From Armillaria gallica (Eukaryota > Basidiomycota > Agaricomycetes > Agaricales > Physalacriaceae), in the NCBI GenBank assembly GCA_037576215.1, contig JBANDB010000012.1, forward strand, positions 1,116,001-1,180,000: a stretch of 64,000 bases of DNA, given 5' to 3'. The notes below the pieces were generated by a model. That model was not told where the DNA came from. It was given only the letters and a program-made list of their open reading frames with translations, and made no database searches. A program made the position numbers and the translations under genes. Positions 22,480 through 32,958 of the stretch are shown here, in pieces; within the stretch, counting starts at the first letter, position 1; every line of letters starts with the position of its first letter.

Positions 22480-24610
22480 GGGGATATCCTTGGCTTCTCC
22501 AGGACCAAGTGAAGGGGACCAATACGGTTAATCCCGGTCTGATTCCTCGAAGCGAACATGCTATTGAATACTACGAAGATTCTTCGCTGTTAGATACCTC
22601 TATCTCGGCTAGCAGCAAGTGAGATATCTCGCAAAGAACAAAGGTTACTGAATTGGGTCAAGAGCGCCCAAGGATGATGATCAGGGAAATGATGTTTCAA
22701 AGGTCATCTCGCCGAGAAACCAGAGGTTGGACAGTAAAAATGACTTCGATTTTCTCATGGAATTAGGTTGTCCAATCTTTGGGCCCGGCAACATCATAAT
22801 CGGGTGATGAACGAAAAAGCCGATCTGTAGTTTTGAAAAATATCACGCAGGAACGCGGTAAGTTCATCGATGTGACCATCTACCGAGACGGAATGAAATA
22901 GATATATCTCCTTATGGCTCGAAGTTTAAGTTCAACGAGATCAAAATGGAGAAGGCATCTCCCCTCATCATGAAATGGGGCAGGAACAGGCGAGTAGTCG
23001 TTCAACCACCGAGGACGGCAGAAGTTCCTTCGGGCTCCGAACGGACGACACACTCCTTTTGTGATACGTGCAGTTATAGCCGTGCACACGCGTCCAGCCA
23101 GATGGAAAACATCTCCGAAAGGATTGACTGATAGCTTCATGGTGTCTGATCACATAATAGCCCCCGGCACTACTCTCATCGCTCGTGACTTGTGTGTGCA
23201 GGGTGGGTACTTATATTGAACGCTCCCAAGGAAAGTTCCTCGGGAGGGGTACAATCGGAGGGTCCGTGAAGCAGAATAGCGACTCCAGTGGACGCCGCGC
23301 CTAGGTCGCGGTTACGCAGCTGAATGACGGCATTGAATCCACAAAGGTGTCACCACGTCATTGTCCGTTATCTGCAAGACCTCAAGACCCCAGTAAGTAC
23401 TACGCAGACCCACAGCAAGTAACGCATACCCTTTCAAGTCGCGGATGTATTCTTAAAAAAGGTTCGCGTTTCAGGAGCAGGTCGAGCCGAGGGTGCAAAT
23501 CGCGACCTGTTTAGAATGTCAGCCAAGGGCATTGAATGAGCGGTGGAAATACGAACACGTCTCTCTCCGATTGCAATCATGCAGAATAGAAGATCTTTGG
23601 GTAAGGGACAAATGTTTACTGATGTTTCTGTTCTTCGTGTCTTTGGATGAGCATGGGATGTTCAAGCAACTGGCAAGTATTCCAGGTGTGGGGGGTCGAT
23701 ATCGGAGGCGCCGCGAAAAAGAAGATAAGTTTTTCCGATAGGTGGTGCACCTCACAATAACGTGTCTCGACGACGGCGTAACCAAGTACACGATGCAGTA
23801 GCATTATCGTTGTTTGATATCTACGACACCTCGAGGTCCTGGTGAGTACGGCATTGACCCATTGGCAAACAAGACATACCTTTTCGAGTCGTCGGTATAT
23901 TCTTCGCGTGGCGTTCCACTTTGACCGTTGATACTGAGGCTAGATTATACTTAGACATAAGGCCCAGATCAGCACCTCAAGAGAAGTTACTCTGAGTCCA
24001 CACTAGATGGAGGTAAGAGTTAGCGGTGTGTGTAGTCGTAAGAAATAGTGCTGACCTGAACCTTTGCATCTGACCTAGTAATGAGGGCGGCTCCATGACC
24101 ATGTGTCCTCTAGGGCAGGTTTCGGAAGCGCTGAATCTCCCGTTGTTGCAGCATAGCCTTTGCAGACCCATTAACAGCATGTCTTGACGCGCCGGACGCG
24201 TGACGCTGTCCTAGTCTGCAGCATGGGCGTGAATATGAAATAAGGAGTGGAAGAAGACATTATAGACCTTTCAATTGCGCGCGACCACCCTCAAACAACG
24301 GCCAAAAATAAGGGCGTTATAATGAGGCAGAGGGAGTCCCTGATGACATGATTGTATGTGTGTTCTGGTAGATAATGACGGTGTGAATGTCCACCAAATC
24401 CCAGTGGCTGAAAATTCAAGTTAGACTCATCAGACGGAATAGCGGGGGACATCCGCACTTTTCAGCTTTTCGCCTTGAGAAACAAGAAAAAGGTTTCCCG
24501 GACTTGCACGAAAATGGTCATTCTGGTGGTACAATTTATTCCAAAGGGGAAGCTAGAACGAGGCTCCAAGCTCATATGAATTCACGGGCAGGCAGATGCT
24601 CTGGCCTTGG
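22480..24610. repeat. diverged 2.1-kb tandem repeat, unit 1
   Basis: Sequence from about 22490 (CTTGGCTTCTCCAGGACCAAG) recurs from about 24630 (CTGGCTTCTCCGGGACCAGG) with an offset near 2.13 kb. Similarity can be followed through the GTTAGATACCTCTATCTCGG block (22590 and 24732), the GAACGCGGTA block (22850 and 24960) and the GGCAGGAACAGGCG block (22980 and 25090). The unit contains two copies of a smaller sub-repeat (about 23.22-23.56 and 23.65-23.92 kb). No intact gene is seen. Confidence 0.75.
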
Positions 24611-26020
24611 GCCAAGTGAAGTGAAGATAGCTGGCTTCTCCGGGACCAGGTAAAAAGGGACCAATACACTTAATTCCGTCTGATACCTCGAAGCAAACAT
24701 GCTGTTGAACACTGCGAAGATTCATCGCTGTTAGATACCTCTATCTCGGGTGGTAGGTGAGATATCTCACAGAAAACAAGGGTTACTGCCTTGGGCCAAG
24801 AACACCCAAGTATGATGATCAGGTAAATCATGTTTCAAAGGTCATCTTGCAGTAAAATGACTTCGATATTCTCATGAAATGGTTTTGCACAATCTTTGAG
24901 CCTGGCAACATCATAGTCGGGGTACGAGCGGAAAATTGTTTTGGAAGACATTACGCAGAAACGCGGTAGGTTCATCAATATGACCATCTACTCCGAGACG
25001 GAAGGAGTTGACTGATCTCCGTATGGCTGAAAGTCTGAGTTAGAAAAGTTCAAAACGGAGAAGGCATCTCACCTCAGCATGACACGGGGCAGGAACAGGC
25101 GGATACTCGTTCAACCACCGATGACGGCAGAACTCCCTTCGGCCTCGAAGAGACAACCCTCCGCTTGAATGATACTGCACACGTCCAGACGGATAACTTC
25201 TGCGAAAGGACTAGCTGATAGATAACCTATGCAAACTGTCAGAGCACCATCGCGTCTGATCATATACCGACGCCGGCATTCGTATCGCCGTGGCTTATGC
25301 ATGCATGGTGGGCGCTCTTATTGAATGCCTCCAAAGAAAGTTCCTCGGGGAGGATACAACATCGGAGGCACCGTGAAAAGAAATGCGATTCCGATGGACG
25401 CTGCACCTAGGCCACGGTTAGGTGGCTGAATGACGGTGTAACTGAATCCAGAGAGGAGCCACCATGATCCTGGTGGGTACGACACCAGTGACCCGCTAGC
25501 AGATAACGCATATCCTTTCAAATCGCCGATGTCTTCTTAGAAAAGAACCGCGTTTCACGCACAGGCCGAGCCGAAGGGGCAGGTCGCGACCTGTTTAAAA
25601 TGTCAGCCAAGGACCGCGAGTGAGCGGTGGACCCAAACCTATATACGAACGCGTCTTTCTTCAATTGCGACTACGCAGAATAGAGGATCGTTACATGAGG
25701 CACAAATGTATACTGATGTTTCTGACTCCCGGGTCTTGGAGAGCGCATGAACTGTTCAAGCGTCTGGCAAGCGTTCATCGAACGGGGGAAACATCGGAGG
25801 CAGGAAGACATGAGATTCCGATAGGTGTTACGCCTAGGTTACACGTCCGGAGGATGGCGTAACCGGAGGGGTACCCAACCACACCGCCATCCGCCATCTG
25901 CAACACGTAAGTTCCGGTGAGTACACCATTAGTTGATTCGCAAACAATGCACACCCTACAAGTCGCTGGTGTATTCTTAGAAAAGTCCTGCGCCTCAGGA
26001 ACAGTGGAAGTTGCAAGCTC
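23220..26020 (-). pseudogene. four decayed copies of an unknown hydrophobic repeat gene
   Basis: Four places on the minus strand read variants of one peptide pattern: AVIQLRNRDLGAASTGVAIL (near 23.3 kb), YAVVETRYCEVHHLSEKL (near 23.75), TVIQPPNRGLGAASIGIAFL (near 25.4) and YAILRTCNLGVTPIGI (near 25.85). Each is followed downstream by a block like GYALSASGSLVS or GYALLAVG. The order and spacing match two sub-repeats per 2.1-kb unit. The copy near 25.4 kb (25318-25521) is the longest open one. I do not recognise the family; the pattern suggests a small protein with one or two membrane segments. Most copies have lost frame continuity. Confidence 0.4.
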
Positions 26021-26770
26021 GCGAGCTGTCGGTCTGGAGCTGGATCGTCAGCGAAAAGATATAGATAAGCTGGGTACACAAACCTGTCTGCGAACGCATC
26101 TCCTGTTTTTCTCTTTCTATTACAGAGAATAGTATTGCGTGTTTCTGGATCTAAGCAGCTTGGGATGTGTATGGTGTCTGGTGAGTGTATTACGACCGCA
26201 CCTACCTCAACAAACCACTTTGACCACTGATACTAAGGCTAAATTATGGATATAGGGCCCACATTGACATTTCGACAGTGTTACTCTGTTCTTTTTTCCT
26301 AAACAGAGGTAAGAGTCAGAGGTGTGTGTAGTCGTAAAGCAATAATGCTTACCTTGAGCCTTTGCATCTGACCTAGTAACAGCATGTTTTTTGGCGCCAG
26401 ACGGGTGTCGCCGTGCCAGTCTGCAGACTGAGCATGGATACGAAATAAGAAAGAAGAGTTTATACTAGGCCTTTCGAATGCACAGAACCACACCCTCAAA
26501 TAACGGCCGAAAACAAGAGCGAGATAATGAGGCCATGATTGTATGCGCGTTCTAGTGGGTAATGGCGTGCTCAATGGCTGAGATTTCAACTCAAACTCGG
26601 CAGACCGAGTAGAGAGATACACCTTTTGGCTTCTCGCTGCCTTGAGAAACACGACAGAAAAGCTCCCAGAATTGCGCATAAATGACCACTCTGGGGGTGC
26701 CGTGATCCATCGCGAAGAAGTAACTGAAACGAGCCCCAAAGCTCAAAGTAATTCATGGGCAGACAAATGC
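24611..26770. repeat. diverged 2.1-kb tandem repeat, unit 2
   Basis: This is the second copy of the 22.5-24.6 kb unit. The end of unit 1 (CGGGCAGGCAGATGCTCTGGC, near 24580) recurs as GGGCAGACAAATGCTCTGGC near 26755, which closes the second unit. It holds sub-repeats at about 25.32-25.66 and 25.76-26.02 kb. On the minus strand these read peptide-like segments such as TVIQPPNRGLGAASIGIAFL. Confidence 0.75.
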
Positions 26771-27289
26771 TCTGGCCTTGGCACTGGGCAGTCGCGCAAA
26801 TTTGCAAGTCCCGACAGGGCCACATGGTGATTGTCAACGAAAACTATCTGCGCCTCCGAGCTCGGCGGTACGGCCAATGGTCGCTGTTGAAGTCGGAATG
26901 GTGGTGACGGTGGTGTTGTTACCGGCGCAGGGTCCCAATAAGGAACGGGGCAAGGTCCCAGTAAGCAGTGTTGTGCGGGTCGCGCGACAGTTGCCGAAGT
27001 CACGACTGTTGCGAAGTCGTCACTGTCATGGTCACCGAATGACCGCGACTTTCCCCACGCCACCACGACGTCGCCTACCCAGGGACCGGAAGGCCGACAA
27101 AACCATGACAAAGCAGTCGGGGTCGGAGACAAACGAATTCGGAATTAGTCCTAAACTACGTCACATGGGGCTTCACAGCCACAGAGTCAGTCATTTGCGC
27201 GGCCGGCGACTGTCGCCCCGAAGTTTCGCAACCGGCAACCTTGACTTCGGTCCAAGGTCGGGCGACCGTACAACACTGCCAGTAAGGAC
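26771..27289. other. GC-rich upstream flank of the F-box gene
   Basis: Long open frames exist on both strands here, but they are rich in Pro, Arg, Ser and Ala, have no motif and mirror each other. I read the stretch as non-coding sequence upstream of the F-box gene. Confidence 0.4.
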
Positions 27290-28975
27290 ATGGGTGATGG
27301 CGGAAGACGCTTAGTTCCCACGCCTCTTTGTCAGCCACTATCACCTGCCCACCAGGTGTCCACAAGCACCCACAACCTAATACCTACCCAAAAGCACACT
27401 GTGAGTCCCAAATTTATCATTATCTGTACTTACTCCGAAGATAATGAAACGCCAGCTACGTTCGCTCACGTTACATCCAACCTGCTGCCGTTCTTGTCCA
27501 ACAATGACCCATTCCCCGATCTCGGCTCTGCCCGAACTCAGCGCGCTTCTCTTCTCACCAACATCTCGAAGATTGACGAAGAAATCCAACGACTTCTTAA
27601 GCGCCAGGCTGCGATATTGCAAGCAGTAGACGCTTACAGCACTGTTCTGTCACCAGCACGCCGCGTTCCACTGGAGGTGTGGACTGAGATATTCCTCCAT
27701 CTGAAGGATATGTTGCCGAGAGAACATTATCTTAGGGGGTTGCAACATTACTCATGGGTCCTCTCGTATGTTTGTCGGACTTGGAGGGCAGTCGCACTTT
27801 CATGCGGGGCAATCTGGCAGGACATCAATGTTATAGACGGCGTAAGGTGTAAAGATCCGCTTGCACTATTGGACACCATCCTCAAGCGCTGTGGACACTA
27901 CGTCGATTTCCAACTATTCTTCCATCGTAGTCCCTTATACCCTCGTCCAGAAAAATGCATCGCTACACCAAAATCACTGTTCAGTGTCCTGACCAAGTAC
28001 TCTAACCAATGGCGGGACGTGACTCTTCATTTTACTGAAGATTCCGCTGGCCTGTTTACACAAGTCCATGGCCGTCTGCAATCTCTGAGGACGCTCGAGC
28101 TATGGTGCTTGTCAGGAGAAATTGACTGTATCGGAGGTTTCGAGATTGCTCCTCGGTTGGTCAGCCTGAAGATAGACGGGTGGACATCTGAAACCCAATC
28201 TGTCTTCCCGTGGCGCCAGCTCGTACACTTTTCAGACCGCCAACGGGTTGATCACAACACCTTCTCTACCTCCCCCACCGATTTCATTCGTGAAAGCAAC
28301 CCAGCCCTGCGTTTCCTCCAGTTTGACGCTCTTCAAGAACAATCTCTTGCTACACCCGTCGTCCATTCTCATTTGACAACGTTGCAATGCTCCTCTGCTA
28401 GTTTCATTGAAAGTCTTATCCTTCCGGCATTGATAGCCATCAGTGTCAACCCATGCAGTCATCGACGCAGTCCTGAGCCAGAAGGAGTCTTGCCGGCCAT
28501 ACACGCGCTCATTTCCCGGTCACAATGCGTTCTCACCAGTCTGAGCATTTCCGATACTTCCCTTACCGACGATCTCTATCTCTTGTTGGACTCAACCCCT
28601 CGACTTATTGAGCTGGTTGTTGACTTCCCCCGTTGGCGTCTGACATACGACCGCATGATCCAAGAGCTCATTTTTGCATTGGCAGAGAAGCAAGATAACG
28701 CGGACCTTTTCCGAATAGTTCCTTATCTCAAAGTGCTATCCATTTCCTCGCAGGATATGCATAATACAAAGTGTATCGGCTTTCTGGATGACGAATTTGG
28801 AGCCATTATTGGGGCTCGGAAGGCATGGGCCGTGAAGATTGAGCTGATCGCAGGGGAGGTCGCTTTGTCTCCGGCGGGCAGAGTTCAATTGTACAGACTG
28901 CAAGCAGATGGTATGGATCTATTCGTGGAAGTTCGTGACTGCAAAAGGTGTAGGTTAGTTCTGGATGTTTCATAA
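27290..28975 (+). CDS. F-box/LRR-like protein
   Basis: This is a single long open frame of 561 codons ending TAA 28973-28975. It is a probable SCF substrate adaptor. A heptad-rich stretch ARTQRASLLTNISKIDEEI precedes the F-box-like core VPLEVWTEIFLHL and WVLSYVCRTWRAVALSCGAIW (about residues 110-180). The rest is an irregular LRR-like region with FEIAPRLVSLKIDGWTSE, LTSLSISDTSLTDDLYLLL and a C-terminal GRVQLYRLQADGMDLFVEV. It is a paralog of the interrupted gene at 5596-8443, with the same domain order. The first about 70 residues are low-complexity, so the true start may be further downstream or behind a 5' intron. It lies alone between the 2.1-kb repeats and the MFS-GH30 array. Confidence 0.8.
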   Translation: MGDGGRRLVPTPLCQPLSPAHQVSTSTHNLIPTQKHTVSPKFIIICTYSEDNETPATFAHVTSNLLPFLSNNDPFPDLGSARTQRASLLTNISKIDEEIQRLLKRQAAILQAVDAYSTVLSPARRVPLEVWTEIFLHLKDMLPREHYLRGLQHYSWVLSYVCRTWRAVALSCGAIWQDINVIDGVRCKDPLALLDTILKRCGHYVDFQLFFHRSPLYPRPEKCIATPKSLFSVLTKYSNQWRDVTLHFTEDSAGLFTQVHGRLQSLRTLELWCLSGEIDCIGGFEIAPRLVSLKIDGWTSETQSVFPWRQLVHFSDRQRVDHNTFSTSPTDFIRESNPALRFLQFDALQEQSLATPVVHSHLTTLQCSSASFIESLILPALIAISVNPCSHRRSPEPEGVLPAIHALISRSQCVLTSLSISDTSLTDDLYLLLDSTPRLIELVVDFPRWRLTYDRMIQELIFALAEKQDNADLFRIVPYLKVLSISSQDMHNTKCIGFLDDEFGAIIGARKAWAVKIELIAGEVALSPAGRVQLYRLQADGMDLFVEVRDCKRCRLVLDVS

Positions 28976-29543
28976 GTATGTATATTTGTTTCACATAATG
29001 TGGGTGGCATGCTCGTTCTATGACCTCCGTCCGCTACACTCAACATTTCGTTCTTCCAGATTATACAAAGAATGTTTTGTTCACTTGAACGTTGTGGTTT
29101 TGGGTACGCCAGATTCGCACTCGCTGGTTTATCTTCTCCATCAATGTCATGGACCGGATCCTTTATCAGATGACCGTGCCATGTCGTGATGAGAAGAGAG
29201 TCATGAGATATACATGTGCTACGCCTCGCGCATCTTCTGGGCGGAACCGAAGCCGTGGCGTAGCGGTGTTTCGGCTCGCTCATCTGACAGACCTAATCTA
29301 TCCGCGATCATTAAAGGTTTTTGTCTACCAAGCTTCAATACTCTGCAGCTTCATATTGGCAAACTGCAACATCCAACCTTATTATAAGCTCTCCATGCCG
29401 ATTTCGAAACGATGGGGAGTAGTCCGGCTTAAATTTCGCCATAGCTGCGGCTTCTTGTCAACTACATAACTTATTCATTATTACTATCTGTCAATGCAAA
29501 TCACCCCATCGTGACTCCTTCTTCCTCCCCTCACCAGTCGCTC
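28976..29543. other. intergenic flank, start of tandem module A
   Basis: From about 29148 the sequence matches 38697 onward and 43370 onward, so the tandem module begins here. It is the presumed promoter region of the first MFS gene. Nothing coding is supported. Confidence 0.5.
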
Positions 29544-31526
29544 ATGGATCCAGAGTCCACCCCGCTCCTCAACGAGGTGTCTAGGCATGAAGAAATCTAC
29601 AATCGATTCTCTTCCTACCGGAAGAGAACGATCGTGGCTCTTGTATCATGGAGCGCTTTGATTCTGAGTTGAGTCGTTTTACAGGCGTCTGTGTGTTGAG
29701 GAACTAACAGTTTCTCCATCAGTGTTCGCATCAGGATCGTTTATTCCTGCAATTCCTCAAATCGCGCTCGACTTGAACACAACGGGGACGACTATAAGGT
29801 GAACATTACTCTCGACGACGCGCATTATTTGCTGATACCGTCATATAGTTTTGCTGTCAGTCTGTCAATCTTCGCCGCATCACTTAGTACAATGGTATTC
29901 GCGACATACAGTGGTTTCTGTGAGCTTGGTCGTTCGTCGTACAATTATTGAAGTGCTCAAGGACGAAGATGGCCGGCGGCCGGTATATCTCATCGGTACC
30001 CCGCTTCTCACTCTGGGATCTATTGGTGTGGCATTATCACGCAATGTTCCTGAAATGATGGTGTGCCGCTGTATTCAGGCGTTCGGAACTTCTGGCGGAA
30101 TGTCTGTAGGGGCTGCAGTGATCGGTGATGTCTACAAGCTGACTGAGCGTGGAACGGCAATGGGCATTTTCTTTGGAGTATGTGATTATTCTGCATTTGA
30201 TAATTAATGCGGTTAAGTTATATTACGCTAGGCAACGTTGCTTGGCCCAGCGCTGTCACCTCTAGCTGGAGGTCAGTACATTATCACACCTTTTGGTTCA
30301 ATCTTTGTGACTCATTTTTTTTCGCTCAGGATGGGGCGCGCATTACGCGTCTTGGCGATGGACACAGATCGCCCTTGCTTTGACCGGCTTGGCCGCTTTC
30401 GTACTGATGTTCTTTTTCCTTCCAGAGACTAGTCATCCAGGATCCCGTGGCATTGACAAGATGCGTGAAACAGATGGTGAACTGTCAAAGCGCTGGAAAT
30501 GGGTCTGGTTAAACCCTTTTGCGTCTTTGGCCCTTCTCCGGAGTCCTAACTTGATGCTTTGCGTACGATGCGATCTTTCTCCTTCCGTATAACACGCTTA
30601 TTCTGTATTTAGACACTTGCCGGAGCAGCTATTCTTATCAATAACTTTGGTGCGATCTATGTCTTTCCACAGCCAGTTGTGGTCTAAACGTCTTGTAGTG
30701 TTATTCATACCCATCGCGTACACAATTGTAGGTCTGCTTACAACATTTAAATGCAGCAGTCACTAATCATTCTCAGGGCGTGAAATACAATATCAGCAAC
30801 GAATTCATCATCGGAGCATGCTTTGTGCCTGGAGGAATAGGCAGCATCGGTAACTCGCCTTCTGCCATGTTGTTGATCACATCTAATTATCCCTTTACAT
30901 CTCAGTCGGTGCTCCCCTCGCAGGGTATCTTTCAGACCGTGCCGTCATCATCTCTCGTAAGAAATATGGCGCAGATTCCTGGAAACCGGAGGAGCGGTTA
31001 AGAGCCGCGCTCATCGGGACCCTCATCCCTGTACCACTCTCTGTCCTGCTATCGGGATTGATAACACAGTACGTCGATGGAACACTTGGGCTCGTGCTGA
31101 ACTTGCTGTGCTTCTTCGTGAACGGAGTCGGTGTCGATATGGCGTTGACGCCAGTGACTGCGTATGCGGTGGACGTGATGCATTCGCGGAGTGCAGAGAT
31201 TATGGCAGCCTCCATGTTCGTTTTATTTAATTGAAGTGCTCCGTAATTGACCTCACACCTGGTTCTGTAGTGGCTTCAGGTCACTCATTCTTTCCGTGGC
31301 TGTTGTGCTGGTGCTACCGTCTATCAAGCGATATGGTGTGGCCGTTACTGACGGTATCGCTGCATTGATCGGGTGGTCAGCGTATGTGTACGTTGGACAT
31401 ACTTCGATTTATGAGATACTCAACTGACTTGGTGTATATTGCAGAATGATTTGGTTGACAATCCGGTATGGAAAGCGGATGAGAGATTGGGTAGACGTGG
31501 GCTATTCGACTGTAAAAGATACTTAG
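29544..31526 (+). CDS. MFS transporter, DHA1 drug:H+ antiporter type (module A)
   Basis: This is a plasma-membrane proton-coupled exporter of the major facilitator superfamily. The ATG at 29544 gives MDPESTPLLNEVSRHEEIYN, then the first helix VALVSWSAL spliced to FASGSFIPAIPQIALDLNTT. Further blocks are DGRRPVYLIGTPLLTLGSIG (loop 2-3 motif), VPEMMVCRCIQAFGTSGGM, GAAVIGDVYKLTERGTAMG, LLGPALSPLAGG (motif C region), WGAHYASWRWTQ, FFLPETSHPGSRGIDKM, IGVKYNISNEFIIGACFVPGG spliced to VGAPLAGYLSDRAVI, and a tail WVDVGYSTVKDT ending at TAG 31524-31526. About ten introns of 45-100 nt are required; all have GT-AG ends. Compared with B and C it has MVCRCIQ for MVCRFIQ and MALTP for MGLTP. No break seen. 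Substrate unknown. Confidence 0.85.
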
Positions 31527-31840
31527 AGTGTCAACGAGCACAATAGAAGTTTTTCCTTGATGCATTTGTTGTTCAATCACTGACAGCGAGCTCGAGATCC
31601 AGATTGTTTGAAGGAAACAAGGGATCACAAGCACATTCAACTTCGTCATCGTATTATTTTTTCGCTGGTGTCGATCGTACTTTTCAGCAGTATCAATCTC
31701 CATACAAATGAATATGGAGAAACATACCAATGTCAGCCAGGATAATATGCGGTTCGCCAAGGAGCGGCGGTCCGTCTACCATCAGCGACCATCTGCAACT
31801 GAGAGAAGATACCATGGTCATCAGGACGTCCGGCCCAAGA
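31527..31840. other. 3' flank of MFS-A and former GH30 promoter
   Basis: This corresponds to the spacer 45724-46037 before GH30-C. It reaches the conserved GACAATAAAA, after which about 0.55 kb of the GH30 5' end is missing in this module. Confidence 0.55.
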
Positions 31841-32228
31841 CAATAAAAGGGATTCAAAATGGCAGTAAGATCAATTATATCCCGAGCCTGATAGCGGCCT
31901 TGGGCCGTCTTCGTGTGGTCAGGAAGGAATGAAGGTCACAGCGAATCAGTACGCCCTTCCTTTTCAATATATAAAATTGCGAAGATGACGAGAGGTTTCT
32001 CCTTCAGGCGCGCGGAAGTCGTCGAAGGACTCTACGAAGCTCTCAATTCTAGAGGGTTAGCATCGTCGGTAGGGATCCTCGCCGACGAATCTTCCTCTCT
32101 TAGTCTTGCTACGAGCGAATACGGGTCTTGGCTACCTCAAGTCATCGACAAGGTGACCGTGTCCCTTTCTATTGGTTCATCCTCTTTTAATACGAAGATA
32201 GGCCGTCGCCCCAGTACACCACACCTAT
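31841..32228 (+). pseudogene. GH30 endo-beta-1,6-galactanase remnant A, 5' piece
   Basis: The sequence matches GH30-C from its second exon onward. The signal peptide and SGAWWPMDLYHFPE exon are missing, and AATAAAA is joined directly to the ATTCAAAATGGC segment. The ISPMNEPD acid/base region is eroded (the ATGAAT bases are lost). The exons RAEVVEGLYEALNSRGLASS and SEYGSWLPQVIDK are still readable. The remnant stops at ACACCTAT (32228), where HHTY of the GH30 exon meets the inserted block. Its 5' deletion is identical to that in module B. Confidence 0.85.
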
Positions 32229-32701
32229 ACAGACTCCAGGCTCTCCACGTCCTCGTATCACATTCTCACTGTTCCCTCTCTTCCCTCCGGCTTCTGGAAA
32301 CTCCTCTAAACCGTCATCTTTCCGGCATCCTCGAACGCTCCCCCAAACTCGCATCACTGAGCCTTGAGTCCTTTCAGTGGAGACGAACTGACGACGTTTG
32401 CCTCAGGTCCATTATCGCACATGACGGCTTGATGCCACATCTTAGGACGCTCATATTCCTCCGCCACTTCATACGTGTTGGAGATATGGACGAGACGGCA
32501 GCCAAGTTCGTGGACGCGGTGTTCGTTGATGCGGTGGCTGCGAGGTGGAAGAGCTCGTTTTTGAAGACTGTCCATATCGATGTGGATTTACCTGTGTCGT
32601 TGTCTTCGGCTGACGTCGCGCGGCTGAAAGGGCTGAAGGAGGAAGGACTCGGCATTTCGCTATGTTCGAAGAGCTATGACGGATCAAAGATAATCTTATG
32701 A
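32229..32701 (+). pseudogene. F-box/LRR 3' fragment (duplicated)
   Basis: This is the C-terminal part of the F-box/LRR gene from RLQALHVLVSHSHC to SKSYDGSKIIL and stop, almost identical to 5596-6068. It lacks the F-box and most repeats. The unspliced GH30 remnant upstream happens to be in the same frame, making one continuous 262-codon open frame from 31913 to 32701. Confidence 0.85.
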
Positions 32702-32958
32702 GGTAGTCAAGTTCTAGGCCTGTTCAGTCTAGGTGAGCAAGACGAGTTCTGCGTTTCGAGGATATTTTCTTACCTTCTTTGTAGGGATCTGATGGCGCGC
32801 GAGATTTACAGCCCGTTTTCAGTTAAAGGGAGCTGGTCTATCTGTACATGATTCATTATCCAGAATTACAACATGAGTATCTCATCAACTCTCGGAACGA
32901 TAACTTAGATAACCAAAACTACGGGTTTACATACCGACTAAGCGTTCGAAATGTCTCG

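Noticed and set aside
26743..27314. Opposed long frames of 129 and 178 codons upstream of the F-box gene
   Set aside because: Both are open because of base composition, with Pro/Arg/Ser-rich content and no motif; neither has a homolog in the window.
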